DNA of 64,000 bases from Streptomyces spiramyceticus (lineage in GTDB: Bacteria; Actinomycetota; Actinomycetes; Streptomycetales; Streptomycetaceae): positions 1,811,001 to 1,875,000 of the forward strand of contig NZ_JARBAX010000001.1 of NCBI RefSeq assembly GCF_028807635.1, written 5' to 3'. The notes under the pieces were generated by a model. It was given only the letters and a program-made list of their open reading frames with translations, was not told where the DNA came from and ran no database searches. Within the stretch, counting starts at the first letter, position 1; every line of letters begins with the position of its first letter. Shown in pieces: positions 26,079 through 34,998 of the stretch. The position numbers and the translations under genes are program-made.

Positions 26079-27648
26079 ACACAGCCCGCAGATCCGCCCG
26101 CAGTTCCGGCCGCGAAGCCCGCTCCCACACCTCCGGCAGCTCCCGCTCGCGCGCGGCGGCGTCCGCCTCCTCCTGTCCGTACAGAAGTCCCCAGGTGAAC
26201 GCTGTCTCGCCCGCCGCATGCGCCTGCACCGCCAGGTTTCTCAGGGCGTCGCGGGCCACGACGCTGTCCTGGTGATCGCCCAGTACGGTCTGGACGGCCT
26301 TCATGCGCTTCGCAAAACGTTTCGCCGGCTTGCCCAGCGCCGGGCAGGCCGCCTCCGCCGCGTACCTGGCGCGCTTGGCGGCCTTGCGGGCCTCGTGCAT
26401 GGCCAGGTCCCGGTCGTGGCCGGGCGGGACCGACAGCGCGTGCTCCACGCGGGCGGCCAGGCGGGCGTAATCCCTGAGGACCGCCTTGGGGAGCAGCTTC
26501 GCGGCCGGTTGCGCCGCCGCCGGAAGCAGCGGCGGGTCGGCCAGCAGGGCATGCAGGGTCGTGAGGAGGTCCAGGTGGCGCCGGCTGTCGAGTACGGCGA
26601 TGGTCTTGCGGCGTGAGCCCGTGCGGCGGGACACGGACCAGGTGCGCAGGCGGCCGCGCACCGGGCCGAGGAGGAGGGGCCTGGGGAGGGCGGCGATGCG
26701 GGTCTGGAGGCGGTCGTTCAGGACCTCGTGGTCGCGGTCGACGCCCAGCTCCCCGGCCAGCCACTTGAGTTCATCGGCGATCGGGTCGGTGACGGTCCGG
26801 TCGAGGACCTTCTTGTACGTACGCAATGCGCTGCGCAGGCGGCGGGTGGCGACGCGCAGCTGGTGCACGGAGTCGGGCAGGTCGCGCCGTACAGCGGGGT
26901 CGTACGCGACGATGGCGTCGACCTGCTCGCGGAGGTAGGCGAGGACGTGGTCACCCGCGGTGTCGGGCGCGGTCTTCCGCCGCTTCTTCTCCTTCTCCGG
27001 CTTCGGTTGCGGCTTCTCCGGCTTCGATTGCGGCGCCGTGTCCGCCAGAGCCCTGGCCAGCTTGGACGCCGAGGATGCCCGGCGCACGCCCGCCTTGCGG
27101 AGTCTCTTCTCCACGGCGTCGAGGAACGCGGGGTCGCCGCCGTCGGCGAGTTCGACCTCGATCTCGGTCCAGCGGGCCGTGCCGCCGTCCCCGTCGAGTC
27201 GCTCCGCGGTGACGGAGTCGACGCTGACCTCGGCGAGCAGTTCACCGCGCGCGTCGAGGAGGTGGCGGACGTCGCGGGAGGAGAGGAGCCGTACGACGGG
27301 GACGACGAGGTCGTCGCGGGTCCGCGAGCGGATCAGGCCCGCCAGTGAGCGCGGGATCGTGTCGCCCAGCGGGGCGCGGATCTCGTCGCGTACGTCCGGG
27401 GAGACCGGCAGTTTCAGGTGCCAGCCGGCGTCGTCGCCGCCGGTGCGGCGGCGCAGGGTGATGGAGTCGGCGGCGAGCCGCAGGTCGTGCGTGTCGTAGT
27501 AGACGGCGTCGAGTTCCGCGACGCCTTTGTCCAGAACGGACGAGACCCCGGCCACCCTGGTCAGGTCGGGCAACGGGGTCTCGCCGGTGGCCCGGGCCTC
27601 GGCATCGGCTTCGTACTTCCGCTCGATCTCGCGCTTGGTGTCCGCCAT
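26077..27648 (-). CDS. CYTH and CHAD domain protein
   Basis: This 523-residue cytosolic protein has an N-terminal CYTH triphosphate-tunnel domain with the signature REIERKYE at 6-13 and alternating basic/acidic strands to ~205. A Lys/Pro linker (KPEKPQPKPEKEKKRRK) follows. The C-terminal CHAD domain (about 235-515) has His/Arg-rich helices such as VHQLRVATRRLRSALRTYKK and HEARKAAKRARYAAEA. CYTH domains hydrolyse triphosphates including polyphosphate, and CHAD domains bind inorganic polyphosphate, so a polyphosphate-linked role is likely. The start is ATG at 27648, 53 bases downstream of the rodA stop on the same strand. Weaker similarity outside these domains cannot be judged. Confidence 0.92.
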   Translation of the reverse strand: MADTKREIERKYEADAEARATGETPLPDLTRVAGVSSVLDKGVAELDAVYYDTHDLRLAADSITLRRRTGGDDAGWHLKLPVSPDVRDEIRAPLGDTIPRSLAGLIRSRTRDDLVVPVVRLLSSRDVRHLLDARGELLAEVSVDSVTAERLDGDGGTARWTEIEVELADGGDPAFLDAVEKRLRKAGVRRASSASKLARALADTAPQSKPEKPQPKPEKEKKRRKTAPDTAGDHVLAYLREQVDAIVAYDPAVRRDLPDSVHQLRVATRRLRSALRTYKKVLDRTVTDPIADELKWLAGELGVDRDHEVLNDRLQTRIAALPRPLLLGPVRGRLRTWSVSRRTGSRRKTIAVLDSRRHLDLLTTLHALLADPPLLPAAAQPAAKLLPKAVLRDYARLAARVEHALSVPPGHDRDLAMHEARKAAKRARYAAEAACPALGKPAKRFAKRMKAVQTVLGDHQDSVVARDALRNLAVQAHAAGETAFTWGLLYGQEEADAAARERELPEVWERASRPELRADLRAV

Positions 27649-27701
27649 GCATCGAATCTAGACGCGAATTCAGCATGCGTGCAGGGGGCCGGGACCGGGA
27701 C

Positions 27702-28901
27702 CTACGCCGACAGCGGGCGCTGCACTCTGATCGACTGGAGCAGCCCGATCGCGACCCAGACCGCGAACATCGACGACCCGCCGTACGAGACGAACGGCAG
27801 CGGCAGGCCCGCCACCGGCATGATGCCCAGCGTCATGCCGATGTTCTCGAAGGACTGGAAGGCGAACCAGGCGATGATGCCGCCGGCGACGATCGTGCCG
27901 TAGAGCTCGGTCGTCTCGCGCGCGATGCGGCACGCACGCCACAGCACCACCCCCAGCAGCAGGAGGATCAGGCCGGCGCCGACGAAGCCGAGCTCTTCTC
28001 CCGCGACGGTGAAGACGAAGTCGGTCTGCTGCTCGGGGACGAACTGTCCCGTGGTCTGGCTGCCCTTGAAGAGGCCGGTGCCCGTGAGGCCGCCGGAGCC
28101 GATCGCGATGCGCGCCTGGTTGGTGTTGTAGCCGACGCCCGCCGGGTCGAGTTCCGGGTTGGCGAAGGCGGCGAAGCGGTTGATCTGGTACTCGTCGAGC
28201 AGGCCGAGCTGCCAGACGAGGACCGCACCGAACCCCCCTGTGCCGAGCAGGCCGAACACCCAGCGGTTGGATGCGCCGGAGGCGAGCAGCACACCGAGGA
28301 TGATCACTGCGATGACCATGACCGAGCCGAGGTCCGGCATCAGCATGATGACGACGATCGGTACGACGGAGAGGCCGAGCGCCTTGACGACCGTGCGGTG
28401 GTCGGGGTGCAGCTGGTCGCCCGCGTCGACGCGGGCCGCGAGCAGCATCGCCATGACCAGGATGATCGTGATCTTGGTGAACTCGGAGGGTTGGAGGGAG
28501 AATCCGCCTCCGAGCACGATCCACGCGTGCGCGCCGTTGACGGTCGCGCCGAGCGGGGTGAGTACGGCCAGGACCAGCACCACGGACAGGCCGTACAGGA
28601 CGGGGACCGCGCCGCGCAGGGTGCGGTGTCCCAGCCAGATGGTGCCGATCATCAGGGCGAGACCGATACCGGTGTTGAGGATGTGCCTGACGAGGAAGTA
28701 CGACGGGTCGCCGTGGTTGAGCGAATCGCGGCCGCGGGTCGCGGACCAGACGAGCAGCGCGCCGATGACGGACAGCGCGAGCGCCGACCAGAGCAGCGGC
28801 CAGTCGAGCCGGCGCAGCAAGGAGTCGCGGGCGGTGAGCTTGGCGAGTGCGCCGCGGTCGGGGGTGTACCGCTGGACGGAGAAACCGTGCGGGCCGGCCA
28901 T
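27702..28901 (-). CDS. rodA: SEDS peptidoglycan polymerase RodA (Sfr-type)
   Basis: This 399-residue polytopic membrane glycosyltransferase of the SEDS family polymerises lipid II with its cognate class B PBP. Family landmarks include GATVNGAHAWIVLGGGFSLQ, QPSEFTKITIIL, MLMPDLGSVMVIAVI, GSGGLTGTGLFKGSQT and the C-terminal GYGGSSM-like SYGGSSMFAVWVAIGLLQS. The ATG overlaps the mrdA stop as TGATG, so translation is coupled to its partner PBP2. In Streptomyces this pair, with MreBCD, builds the spore wall rather than driving vegetative tip growth. Confidence 0.95.
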   Translation of the reverse strand: MAGPHGFSVQRYTPDRGALAKLTARDSLLRRLDWPLLWSALALSVIGALLVWSATRGRDSLNHGDPSYFLVRHILNTGIGLALMIGTIWLGHRTLRGAVPVLYGLSVVLVLAVLTPLGATVNGAHAWIVLGGGFSLQPSEFTKITIILVMAMLLAARVDAGDQLHPDHRTVVKALGLSVVPIVVIMLMPDLGSVMVIAVIILGVLLASGASNRWVFGLLGTGGFGAVLVWQLGLLDEYQINRFAAFANPELDPAGVGYNTNQARIAIGSGGLTGTGLFKGSQTTGQFVPEQQTDFVFTVAGEELGFVGAGLILLLLGVVLWRACRIARETTELYGTIVAGGIIAWFAFQSFENIGMTLGIMPVAGLPLPFVSYGGSSMFAVWVAIGLLQSIRVQRPLSA

Positions 28902-31069
28902 CAGTCGCCACTCCTGCCGATAGCGATCTGCTTGTCCGCAGCCGGGTCCTTGGGCTTCTCGGGTACGTACGGCCTGATCTCCGGGGCGTCGATGGAGCCG
29001 TCCGTATCGATCTTCGGGAGGTCCTTCTGCGGCTTGGGGAGCAGGGCCTTCTTCGGGTTGATCTGGCCATCGTCACTGACGCCGTAGAGGGCATCGTAGA
29101 TGTTGCGTACGGCGGGGCCGGAGGCGCCGGAGCCCGTACCGCCCTGGGAGATCGTCATGACGATCGTGTAGTCGTCGGTGTAGGTCGCGAACCACGAGGT
29201 GGTCTGCTTGCCGTAGACCTGGGCGGTGCCGGTCTTCGCTCGCATCGGGATCTTGTCCTGCGGCCAGCCGCCGAACCGCCAGGCGGCGGTGCCACCGGGC
29301 TCTACGACGGAGCGCAGGCCCTTGTCGAGGTCCCTGATGGTTTCGGCGTCGACCGGCAGCTTGCTGTGGGCCTTGGGCTTGATCTCCTCGATCCTCTTGC
29401 CGTCGGGGCTGATCACGGCCTTGCCGATGGTGGGGTTGTAGAGGGTGCCGCCGTTGCTGATGGCGGCGTACGCGGTGGCCAGCTGAATGGGGGTGATGAG
29501 AACGTCCCCCTGGCCGATGGCGAAGTTGATGCTGTCAAAGGCCTTCAGTTGGTTGCCTTCGAGGCAGCTCTCGTAGGCGATCTTCTCGACGTAGGTGCCG
29601 CTCTTCTTGCCCTGCTTGCACCAGGCGTCCTTGTTGGCTTCCCAGAAGTTCTGCTTCCACTGGCGGTCGGGGATGCGGCCCTTGACCTCATTCGGCAGGT
29701 CGATGCCGGTCTCGCCACCGAATCCGAAGTCATGGGCGGTCCGGTAGAACCAGTCGTGGGCGTTCTTCTTCGGCTTTATGCCGCCGTCACGCTTCCACTC
29801 CTCGTGGCCGAGACGGTAGAAGACGGTGTTGCAGGAGAACTTGAGGGCGTCACCGAGGGAGATGGGGCCGTGGCCCTTGGACTCGAAGTTCGCGAAGCTC
29901 CGGTTGCCCATGCTGTAGGAACTGCTGCAGTTGTAGCGGCTGTCGAAGGGGTGGCCGGCCCGCACGGCCGCGCTCGCCGAGACCACCTTGAAGACTGAGC
30001 CGGCGGGTGCCTGGCCCTGGATGGCCCGGTTGAGCAGCGGGTAGTTGGAGTTCTTGTCGGTGAGCCTGGCGTACTCCTTGCCGGAGATGCCGCCGATCCA
30101 GGCGTTGGGGTCGTAGTCGGGCTGGGAGGCCATCGAGACGACGCGGCCGGTCTTGGACTCCATGACGACGACGGCGCCTGCGTCGGCCTCGTACTTGCGG
30201 CCGGTGATCTTGTCGGTCTCCTTCCGGACGGTTTTCATCGCCTGGTGGAGCTCGTACTCGGCGACGGCCTGGACCCGGGCGTCGAGGCTGGTGACGACGC
30301 TGGAGCCGGGCTCCGCCGGGTCGTTCTCCGACTCGCCCATGACGCGGCCGAGGTTGTCGACCTCGTAGCGGGTGACGCCGGCCTTGCCGCGCAGTTCCTT
30401 GTCGTACGTACGCTCAAGTCCGGAGCGGCCGACCATGTCGGAGCGCAGGTACGGCGACGGGCCGTCCTTCGCCTTCTCGATCTCCTCGTCGGTGACCGGC
30501 GAGAGGTAGCCGAGCACCTGGGCGGTCCTGGCCTTGCCCGGGGCGGTGTAGCGGCGTACGGCCGTGGGCTCGGCGGTGATGCCGGGGAAGTCCTCGGCGC
30601 GCTCGCGGATCTGGAGGGCCTGCTTGGTGGTGGCCTCGTCGGTGACGGGGATCGGCTGGTAGGGCGAGCCGTTCCAGCAGGGCTTGGGGGTCTTGGAGTC
30701 GCACAGCCTGACCTTGTAGGCGACGTCCTTCGCCTTCATGCCGAGGACTTCGGCGAGGCGGGCCAGTACGGCCTTGCCGTCGTCCTTCATCTTCATCAGC
30801 TCGGTGCGGCTGGCGGAGACGACGAGGCGGGTCTCGTTGTCGGCGAGCGGCACGCCGCGGGCGTCGAGGATCGAGCCGCGAACGGCGGGCTGGACGACCT
30901 GCTGGACGCCGTTGCCGGCGGCTTCGGCGGTGTACTCGTCGCCGTTGCGGATCTGGATGTACCAGAGGCGGCCGCCGAGGGTCAGGAGGAGCGAGAAGAC
31001 AAGGACCTGGATGATGATGAGCCGGATCTGGACCCGGGGGGTCCGGCCGGTCTCGGGGATGTTACTCAC
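28901..31069 (-). CDS. mrdA: Penicillin-binding protein 2 (class B transpeptidase)
   Basis: This 722-residue membrane-anchored transpeptidase partners RodA. A single N-terminal helix (RLIIIQVLVFSLLLTLGGRL) precedes the pedestal region. The transpeptidase domain holds SVFK (active Ser near residue 356), the SCN motif (FSCNTVFYRLG, near 413) and KTGTAQV near 611. The start is the GTG at 31069 (VSNIPETGRTPRVQ); the frame is open 193 codons further but that part is shadow sequence of mreD. The 3' end overlaps rodA by one base. It lies 58 bases downstream of mreD in the mre cluster. Confidence 0.95.
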   Translation of the reverse strand: MSNIPETGRTPRVQIRLIIIQVLVFSLLLTLGGRLWYIQIRNGDEYTAEAAGNGVQQVVQPAVRGSILDARGVPLADNETRLVVSASRTELMKMKDDGKAVLARLAEVLGMKAKDVAYKVRLCDSKTPKPCWNGSPYQPIPVTDEATTKQALQIRERAEDFPGITAEPTAVRRYTAPGKARTAQVLGYLSPVTDEEIEKAKDGPSPYLRSDMVGRSGLERTYDKELRGKAGVTRYEVDNLGRVMGESENDPAEPGSSVVTSLDARVQAVAEYELHQAMKTVRKETDKITGRKYEADAGAVVVMESKTGRVVSMASQPDYDPNAWIGGISGKEYARLTDKNSNYPLLNRAIQGQAPAGSVFKVVSASAAVRAGHPFDSRYNCSSSYSMGNRSFANFESKGHGPISLGDALKFSCNTVFYRLGHEEWKRDGGIKPKKNAHDWFYRTAHDFGFGGETGIDLPNEVKGRIPDRQWKQNFWEANKDAWCKQGKKSGTYVEKIAYESCLEGNQLKAFDSINFAIGQGDVLITPIQLATAYAAISNGGTLYNPTIGKAVISPDGKRIEEIKPKAHSKLPVDAETIRDLDKGLRSVVEPGGTAAWRFGGWPQDKIPMRAKTGTAQVYGKQTTSWFATYTDDYTIVMTISQGGTGSGASGPAVRNIYDALYGVSDDGQINPKKALLPKPQKDLPKIDTDGSIDAPEIRPYVPEKPKDPAADKQIAIGRSGD

Positions 31070-31127
31070 GTGGCCCCCCACAGGATGTCCGGCCGGGGGC
31101 CTGGGGTCCCCCGGAGAAAACGCAGCC

Positions 31128-31796
31128 TCACAGGCGCTTGACCCCCTTGATACGTCCGGCCTTTGCCGCCCGCGAGCGTGCGGCCTTGATGCGCAGTCCG
31201 CCGCGCTGGCTGCCGATGCGCAGCCCGGTGCCCGAGGAGAGCCAGCCGGTGGCGACGTCATTGCCCTGGCTGCTCTGGGTGTCGGCGAACGGATCGTTCT
31301 CCGCGCGTCTCGCCAGCGCCATGACCAGCGGCACGACGAACGGGGCGAGCAGCAGGTCGTACAGCGCGGAGGTGAACAGCAGCCAGCCGATGCCCACATG
31401 GCGGGCCGCGGTGTCGCCGACGAGCGCGCCCACTCCGGCGTACAGCATGGTGGAGGCGAGAGCGGCCACGACGACCGCGGCCATCGGGCCCGAGGCGGAC
31501 CTGAGCTGGCCGCTCTCCGGCTTGGCGAGGCCCGCGAGGTAGCCGATGACGCACAGGACGAGGGCGTAGCGGCCGACGGCGTGGTCGGCGGGCGGGGCCA
31601 GGTCGGCGAGGAGGCCCGCGCCGAAACCGATGAGAGCCCCGCTGACATGGCCGTACACGAAGGCGAGTCCGAGGACGGTGAGGAGCATTATGTCCGGGAC
31701 GGCGCCGGGGAGTTGGAGCCTGGCGAGGATGCTGACCTGGACGACCAGGGCGACGACCACCAGGGTGGTCGAGAGCAGCATCCGGTTGAAGCGCAT
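31128..31796 (-). CDS. mreD: Rod shape-determining protein MreD
   Basis: This 222-residue integral membrane protein, N-terminus MRFNRMLLSTTLVVVALVVQ, has about five hydrophobic segments, including GLAFVYGHVSGALIGFGAGL and LVLCVIGYLAGLA, and a basic cytoplasmic C-terminus (RAAKAGRIKGVKRL). It is about 50 residues longer than the usual MreD because of that basic tail. It joins MreC to the elongation complex. Only 12 bases separate it from mreC upstream. Confidence 0.92.
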   Translation of the reverse strand: MRFNRMLLSTTLVVVALVVQVSILARLQLPGAVPDIMLLTVLGLAFVYGHVSGALIGFGAGLLADLAPPADHAVGRYALVLCVIGYLAGLAKPESGQLRSASGPMAAVVVAALASTMLYAGVGALVGDTAARHVGIGWLLFTSALYDLLLAPFVVPLVMALARRAENDPFADTQSSQGNDVATGWLSSGTGLRIGSQRGGLRIKAARSRAAKAGRIKGVKRL

Positions 31797-31808
31797 GAAG
31801 TTCAGCTC

Positions 31809-32744
31809 CTACTGGGTGCCGTCGGCGGGGGGCGCCGAGGGGGTGACCGTGACGGTGACCGTGGGTGTGGGCTTGGGGCCGGCGGGCTTGGCCGGCAGGA
31901 CCATGTCGCGCGGGTCCTGGCGGGGCGCTTCGACGACGACGCCGACGATGTCGAGCTTGCTGAAGCCGACGTACGGGCGGACGTAGACGGTGCGGGTGAG
32001 GTCGCCGCCGGACGGGTCGACGCGGGTGACCTGGCCGACGGGGACGCCCGGCACGAACGGCTTGGCCGCCTGCGAGCCGAAGGTGACGAGCCGGTCGCCG
32101 GCCTTGACCTTGGCCTTGCCGTTGAGCATCTGCACGGCGAGGGGGCGGTCGCCCTGGCCGGTGGCGAAGCCGAGTTCGTCGGTCTTCTCCAGGCGGGTGC
32201 CGACGGTGAAGTCGGGGTCGTTGGCGAGCAGCACGGTCGCGGTGTCCGGGCCGACGGTCGTGACGCGGCCGACGAGTCCGTCGCCGTTGAGTACGGTCAT
32301 GTCCCGCTTGAGGCCGTCATTGCGGCCGGCGTCGATGGTGACGGTCCAGGAGAAGCCCTGGGCCGCTCCTATCGCGATGACCTCGGCGCCCTTGATGCCG
32401 TACCGGCCGGCGCCGGCTGTCTTGAGCATCCTGTCGAGCTGGCGTACGCGGCTGCGGTTGCGGTCGTCGCTGCCGAGCTTCTGCTTCAGTGCGGCGTTCT
32501 CGCGCTCAAGGACGGTGAGGCGGTCGTGCCGCTCACCGGAATCCCTTATGGCGCCAACGGCGTTGCCGATCGGGTCGACAGCTGCGGCGACCCCGTTCTC
32601 CACCGGTCCGAAGACGGTGGCGGCGGCTTGCCTCGCGCCGTCTACCGGTGACTCCTCGCCGCCGCGGATATCCACCGTAATCAGTGCGAATGCGATGGCG
32701 ATCAGCAGCACCAGGAGCAGCCGGCTCTCTCGTGTGTCCCTCAC
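31809..32744 (-). CDS. mreC: Rod shape-determining protein MreC
   Basis: This 311-residue single-pass protein starts with GTG at 32744. The N-terminal helix is LLLVLLIAIAFALITVDIRG. A coiled-coil stretch follows (DRLTVLERENAALKQKLGSD), then the beta-barrel MreC domain with GLVGRVTTVGPDTATVLLAN and GDRLVTFGSQAAKPFVPGVP. The tail after residue ~285 is Pro/Thr/Val-rich. It acts outside the membrane as a scaffold for PBP2-RodA and follows mreB after a 100-base gap, in which I see no clear terminator. Confidence 0.94.
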   Translation of the reverse strand: MRDTRESRLLLVLLIAIAFALITVDIRGGEESPVDGARQAAATVFGPVENGVAAAVDPIGNAVGAIRDSGERHDRLTVLERENAALKQKLGSDDRNRSRVRQLDRMLKTAGAGRYGIKGAEVIAIGAAQGFSWTVTIDAGRNDGLKRDMTVLNGDGLVGRVTTVGPDTATVLLANDPDFTVGTRLEKTDELGFATGQGDRPLAVQMLNGKAKVKAGDRLVTFGSQAAKPFVPGVPVGQVTRVDPSGGDLTRTVYVRPYVGFSKLDIVGVVVEAPRQDPRDMVLPAKPAGPKPTPTVTVTVTPSAPPADGTQ

Positions 32745-32844
32745 GTGCGGCGGCCGTGCCTTCCTCGTCGGAATACCTATGCCTGTATATCAACGATCCG
32801 CCGCACGAGTTGGGAGGCCTCGTACGGCGGATTCGTTGAGCCGG

Positions 32845-33864
32845 TCATCTGCGGGGCTGGGCGTCCAGTACCTGCTGGAGCGCCTCGAACTCCTCGACGC
32901 ACTTGCCGGACCCGAGCGCGACGGAGTCGAGCGGGTCCTCGGCGATGTGGATCGGCATGCCCGTCTCGCGGCGCAGCCGCTCGTCGAGGCCGCGCAGCAG
33001 CGCGCCGCCGCCGGTGAGGACGATGCCGCGGTCCATGACGTCGCCGGAGAGCTCGGGCGGGCACTTGTCGAGCGTGGTCTTCACCGCGTCGACGATCGCG
33101 TTGACCGGCTCCTCGATGGCCTTGCGGACCTCGGCGGCGGAGATGACGACGGTCTTGGGCAGGCCCGAGACGAGGTCGCGGCCGCGGATCTCGGTGTGCT
33201 CGTCCTTGTCGAGGTCGTACGCCGAACCGATGGTGATCTTGATCTGCTCGGCGGTGCGCTCGCCGAGGAGGAGGGAGTACTCCTTCTTGATGTGCTGGAT
33301 GATCGCGTTGTCCAGCTCGTCGCCGGCCACCCGGATGGACTGTGCTGTGACGATTCCTCCGAGCGAAATGACGGCGACCTCGGTGGTGCCGCCACCGATG
33401 TCCACGACCATGTTGCCGGTGGCCTCGTGGACCGGCAGGCCCGAGCCGATGGCCGCCGCCATGGGCTCCTCGATGATGTGCACCTGACGGGCGCCGGCCT
33501 GCGTGGACGCCTCGATGACGGCGCGGCGCTCGACTCCGGTGATGCCGGAGGGTACGCAGACGACGACGCGGGGACGTGCGAGGTAGCGGCGCTTGTGGAT
33601 CTTCAGGATGAAGTAGCGGAGCATCCGCTCTGTGATCTCGAAGTCGGCGATGACGCCGTCCTTCAGCGGTCGCACGGCCACGATGTTGCCGGGCGTGCGG
33701 CCGATCATCTTCTTCGCCTCGGAACCGACCGCGAGAATTCCGCCCGTGTTGGTGTTGATGGCGACGACGGAGGGCTCGTTGAGCACGATCCCGCGACCCC
33801 TGACGTACACCAGCGTGTTGGCAGTCCCGAGGTCGATAGCCATGTCACGGCCGATGAACGACAT
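32845..33864 (-). CDS. mreB: Actin-like rod shape-determining protein MreB
   Basis: This 339-residue actin-family ATPase has phosphate loop 1 [13 protein letters not shown] near residue 9, phosphate loop 2 [18 protein letters not shown], and the adenosine motif [18 protein letters not shown]. The ATG at 33864 ([11 protein letters not shown]) follows AAGGGG. An ATG seven codons upstream (MGNKGNS) is possible, but its ribosome-binding site is absent. In Streptomyces MreB positions spore-wall synthesis at sporulation septa and spore envelopes. It is the first gene of the mreBCD-mrdA-rodA set. Confidence 0.97.
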   Translation of the reverse strand: MSFIGRDMAIDLGTANTLVYVRGRGIVLNEPSVVAINTNTGGILAVGSEAKKMIGRTPGNIVAVRPLKDGVIADFEITERMLRYFILKIHKRRYLARPRVVVCVPSGITGVERRAVIEASTQAGARQVHIIEEPMAAAIGSGLPVHEATGNMVVDIGGGTTEVAVISLGGIVTAQSIRVAGDELDNAIIQHIKKEYSLLLGERTAEQIKITIGSAYDLDKDEHTEIRGRDLVSGLPKTVVISAAEVRKAIEEPVNAIVDAVKTTLDKCPPELSGDVMDRGIVLTGGGALLRGLDERLRRETGMPIHIAEDPLDSVALGSGKCVEEFEALQQVLDAQPRR

Positions 33865-34092
33865 TGAGTTCCCCTTGTTCCCCATGAGGATGCGTCGGGC
33901 CTTCCCAAGCGGAGCGGTTGGCTTTTCAGGACGGCGAAGCGAGTGGTGTGGGCGTGAGGCTTCATCGTAGTGCCGCCTGCACGGACACAGCGCGAGGGTC
34001 CTTCGCCATTGTGAGCGGAACACGTACCCGCCCCAGTAATGGTGACGTCGTGTCTGAGGGATGCGTTCCCTACATCATCGTGCATATGCCGA

Positions 34093-34120
34093 GGGGCGAC
34101 CGAATTACTTCGGTCGCCCC
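34093..34120 (-). terminator. Terminator of ndk
   Basis: GGGGCGACCGA (34093-34103) and TCGGTCGCCCC (34110-34120) form a perfect 11-bp stem with a 6-base loop, 31 bases beyond the ndk stop. The remaining ~230 bases to mreB hold no gene and must carry the mreB promoter. Confidence 0.85.
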
Positions 34121-34151
34121 AGACCATGAGCCCTATATGGCTGACGTTATG

Positions 34152-34565
34152 TCAGGAAATGCCGGGGAAGAAAAGCTTCAGCTCTCGCTCCGCGGACTCC
34201 TCGGAGTCCGAGGCGTGGACGAGGTTCTCACGGACAATAGTCCCGAAATCGCCACGAATGCTGCCAGGCGCGGCGGCAATCGGGTCAGTGGGGCCCGCCA
34301 ACTGGCGTACGCCGTCGATGACGCGCTCGCCCTCGACGACGAGCGCGACGACCGGACCCGAGGACATGAACTCGACGAGCGGCTCGTAGAAGGGGCGCCC
34401 GACGTGCTCGCCGTAGTGCTGTTCAAGGATCGCCCGGTCCAGGCTGCGCATCTCCAGCGCGGTGATGGTCCAGTTCGCCTTGCGCTCGATGCGGCTGATG
34501 ATCTCGCCGGTCAGGCCGCGGCGTACGGCGTCGGGCTTGAGCAGGACGAGCGTGCGCTGGCTCAC
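34152..34565 (-). CDS. ndk: Nucleoside diphosphate kinase
   Basis: Ndk transfers the gamma-phosphate of ATP to other nucleoside diphosphates through a phospho-histidine. The 137-residue sequence has the N-terminal RTLVLLKPDAVRRGLTGEII, a YEPLVEFMSSGPVVALVVEG segment and the active-site His117 in RENLVHASDS (NxxH-type motif). The start is GTG at 34565. It lies 67 bases downstream of the DUF4233 gene, and folC lies upstream of that, giving the order folC-DUF4233-ndk seen in actinobacteria. Confidence 0.98.
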   Translation of the reverse strand: MSQRTLVLLKPDAVRRGLTGEIISRIERKANWTITALEMRSLDRAILEQHYGEHVGRPFYEPLVEFMSSGPVVALVVEGERVIDGVRQLAGPTDPIAAAPGSIRGDFGTIVRENLVHASDSEESAERELKLFFPGIS

Positions 34566-34632
34566 GGTGCGGGCTCCTTCAAAACGTGGGTGCGGAAGTG
34601 CGAGAAGGCTACCCTGCGTGTCCGGTGACCGG

Positions 34633-34992
34633 TCACGCAGCGTCAGGCCCGGCGGATGCCTCCGCCTGCGCGGCCCACTTGGCCTTCGCCTCGTCGATCT
34701 GGCGGCCGTAGTGGATCGACGCCCACCACAGGCCCGCGAAGACCGCGCCCAGGAAGAACATCGTCGGGACCACGAAGCCGCTGACGATCAGCCCGATCTG
34801 GAGCGCCCAGCCGAGCTGGACCGCGCCGGGGCGGCCGAGCATCCCGCAGAGCAGGACGGACAACAGCATCCCGGCGCCGCAGACCGTCCAGACCGTGGTC
34901 ATCGAGATGTCGTCGGACTTCATGGCGACCAGGCCGGCGAAGCCTATGACGAAGACTTCGCTGATCAGCGTGGATGCACAGAGCGTACGCAC
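34633..34992 (-). CDS. DUF4233 membrane protein
   Basis: This 119-residue protein starts with GTG at 34992 (VRTLCASTLISEVFVIGFAG). Four hydrophobic segments follow: LISEVFVIGFAGLVAM, VWTVCGAGMLLSVLLCGML, VQLGWALQIGLIVSGFVV, and PTMFFLGAVFAGLWWASIHY. An Ala/Lys-rich cytoplasmic tail ends the protein. DUF4233 proteins are regularly encoded between folC and ndk in actinobacteria; their function is unknown. The start is 6 bases after the folC stop with the ribosome-binding site inside folC, so the two are translationally linked. Confidence 0.9.
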   Translation of the reverse strand: MRTLCASTLISEVFVIGFAGLVAMKSDDISMTTVWTVCGAGMLLSVLLCGMLGRPGAVQLGWALQIGLIVSGFVVPTMFFLGAVFAGLWWASIHYGRQIDEAKAKWAAQAEASAGPDAA

Positions 34993-34998
34993 AAGAAC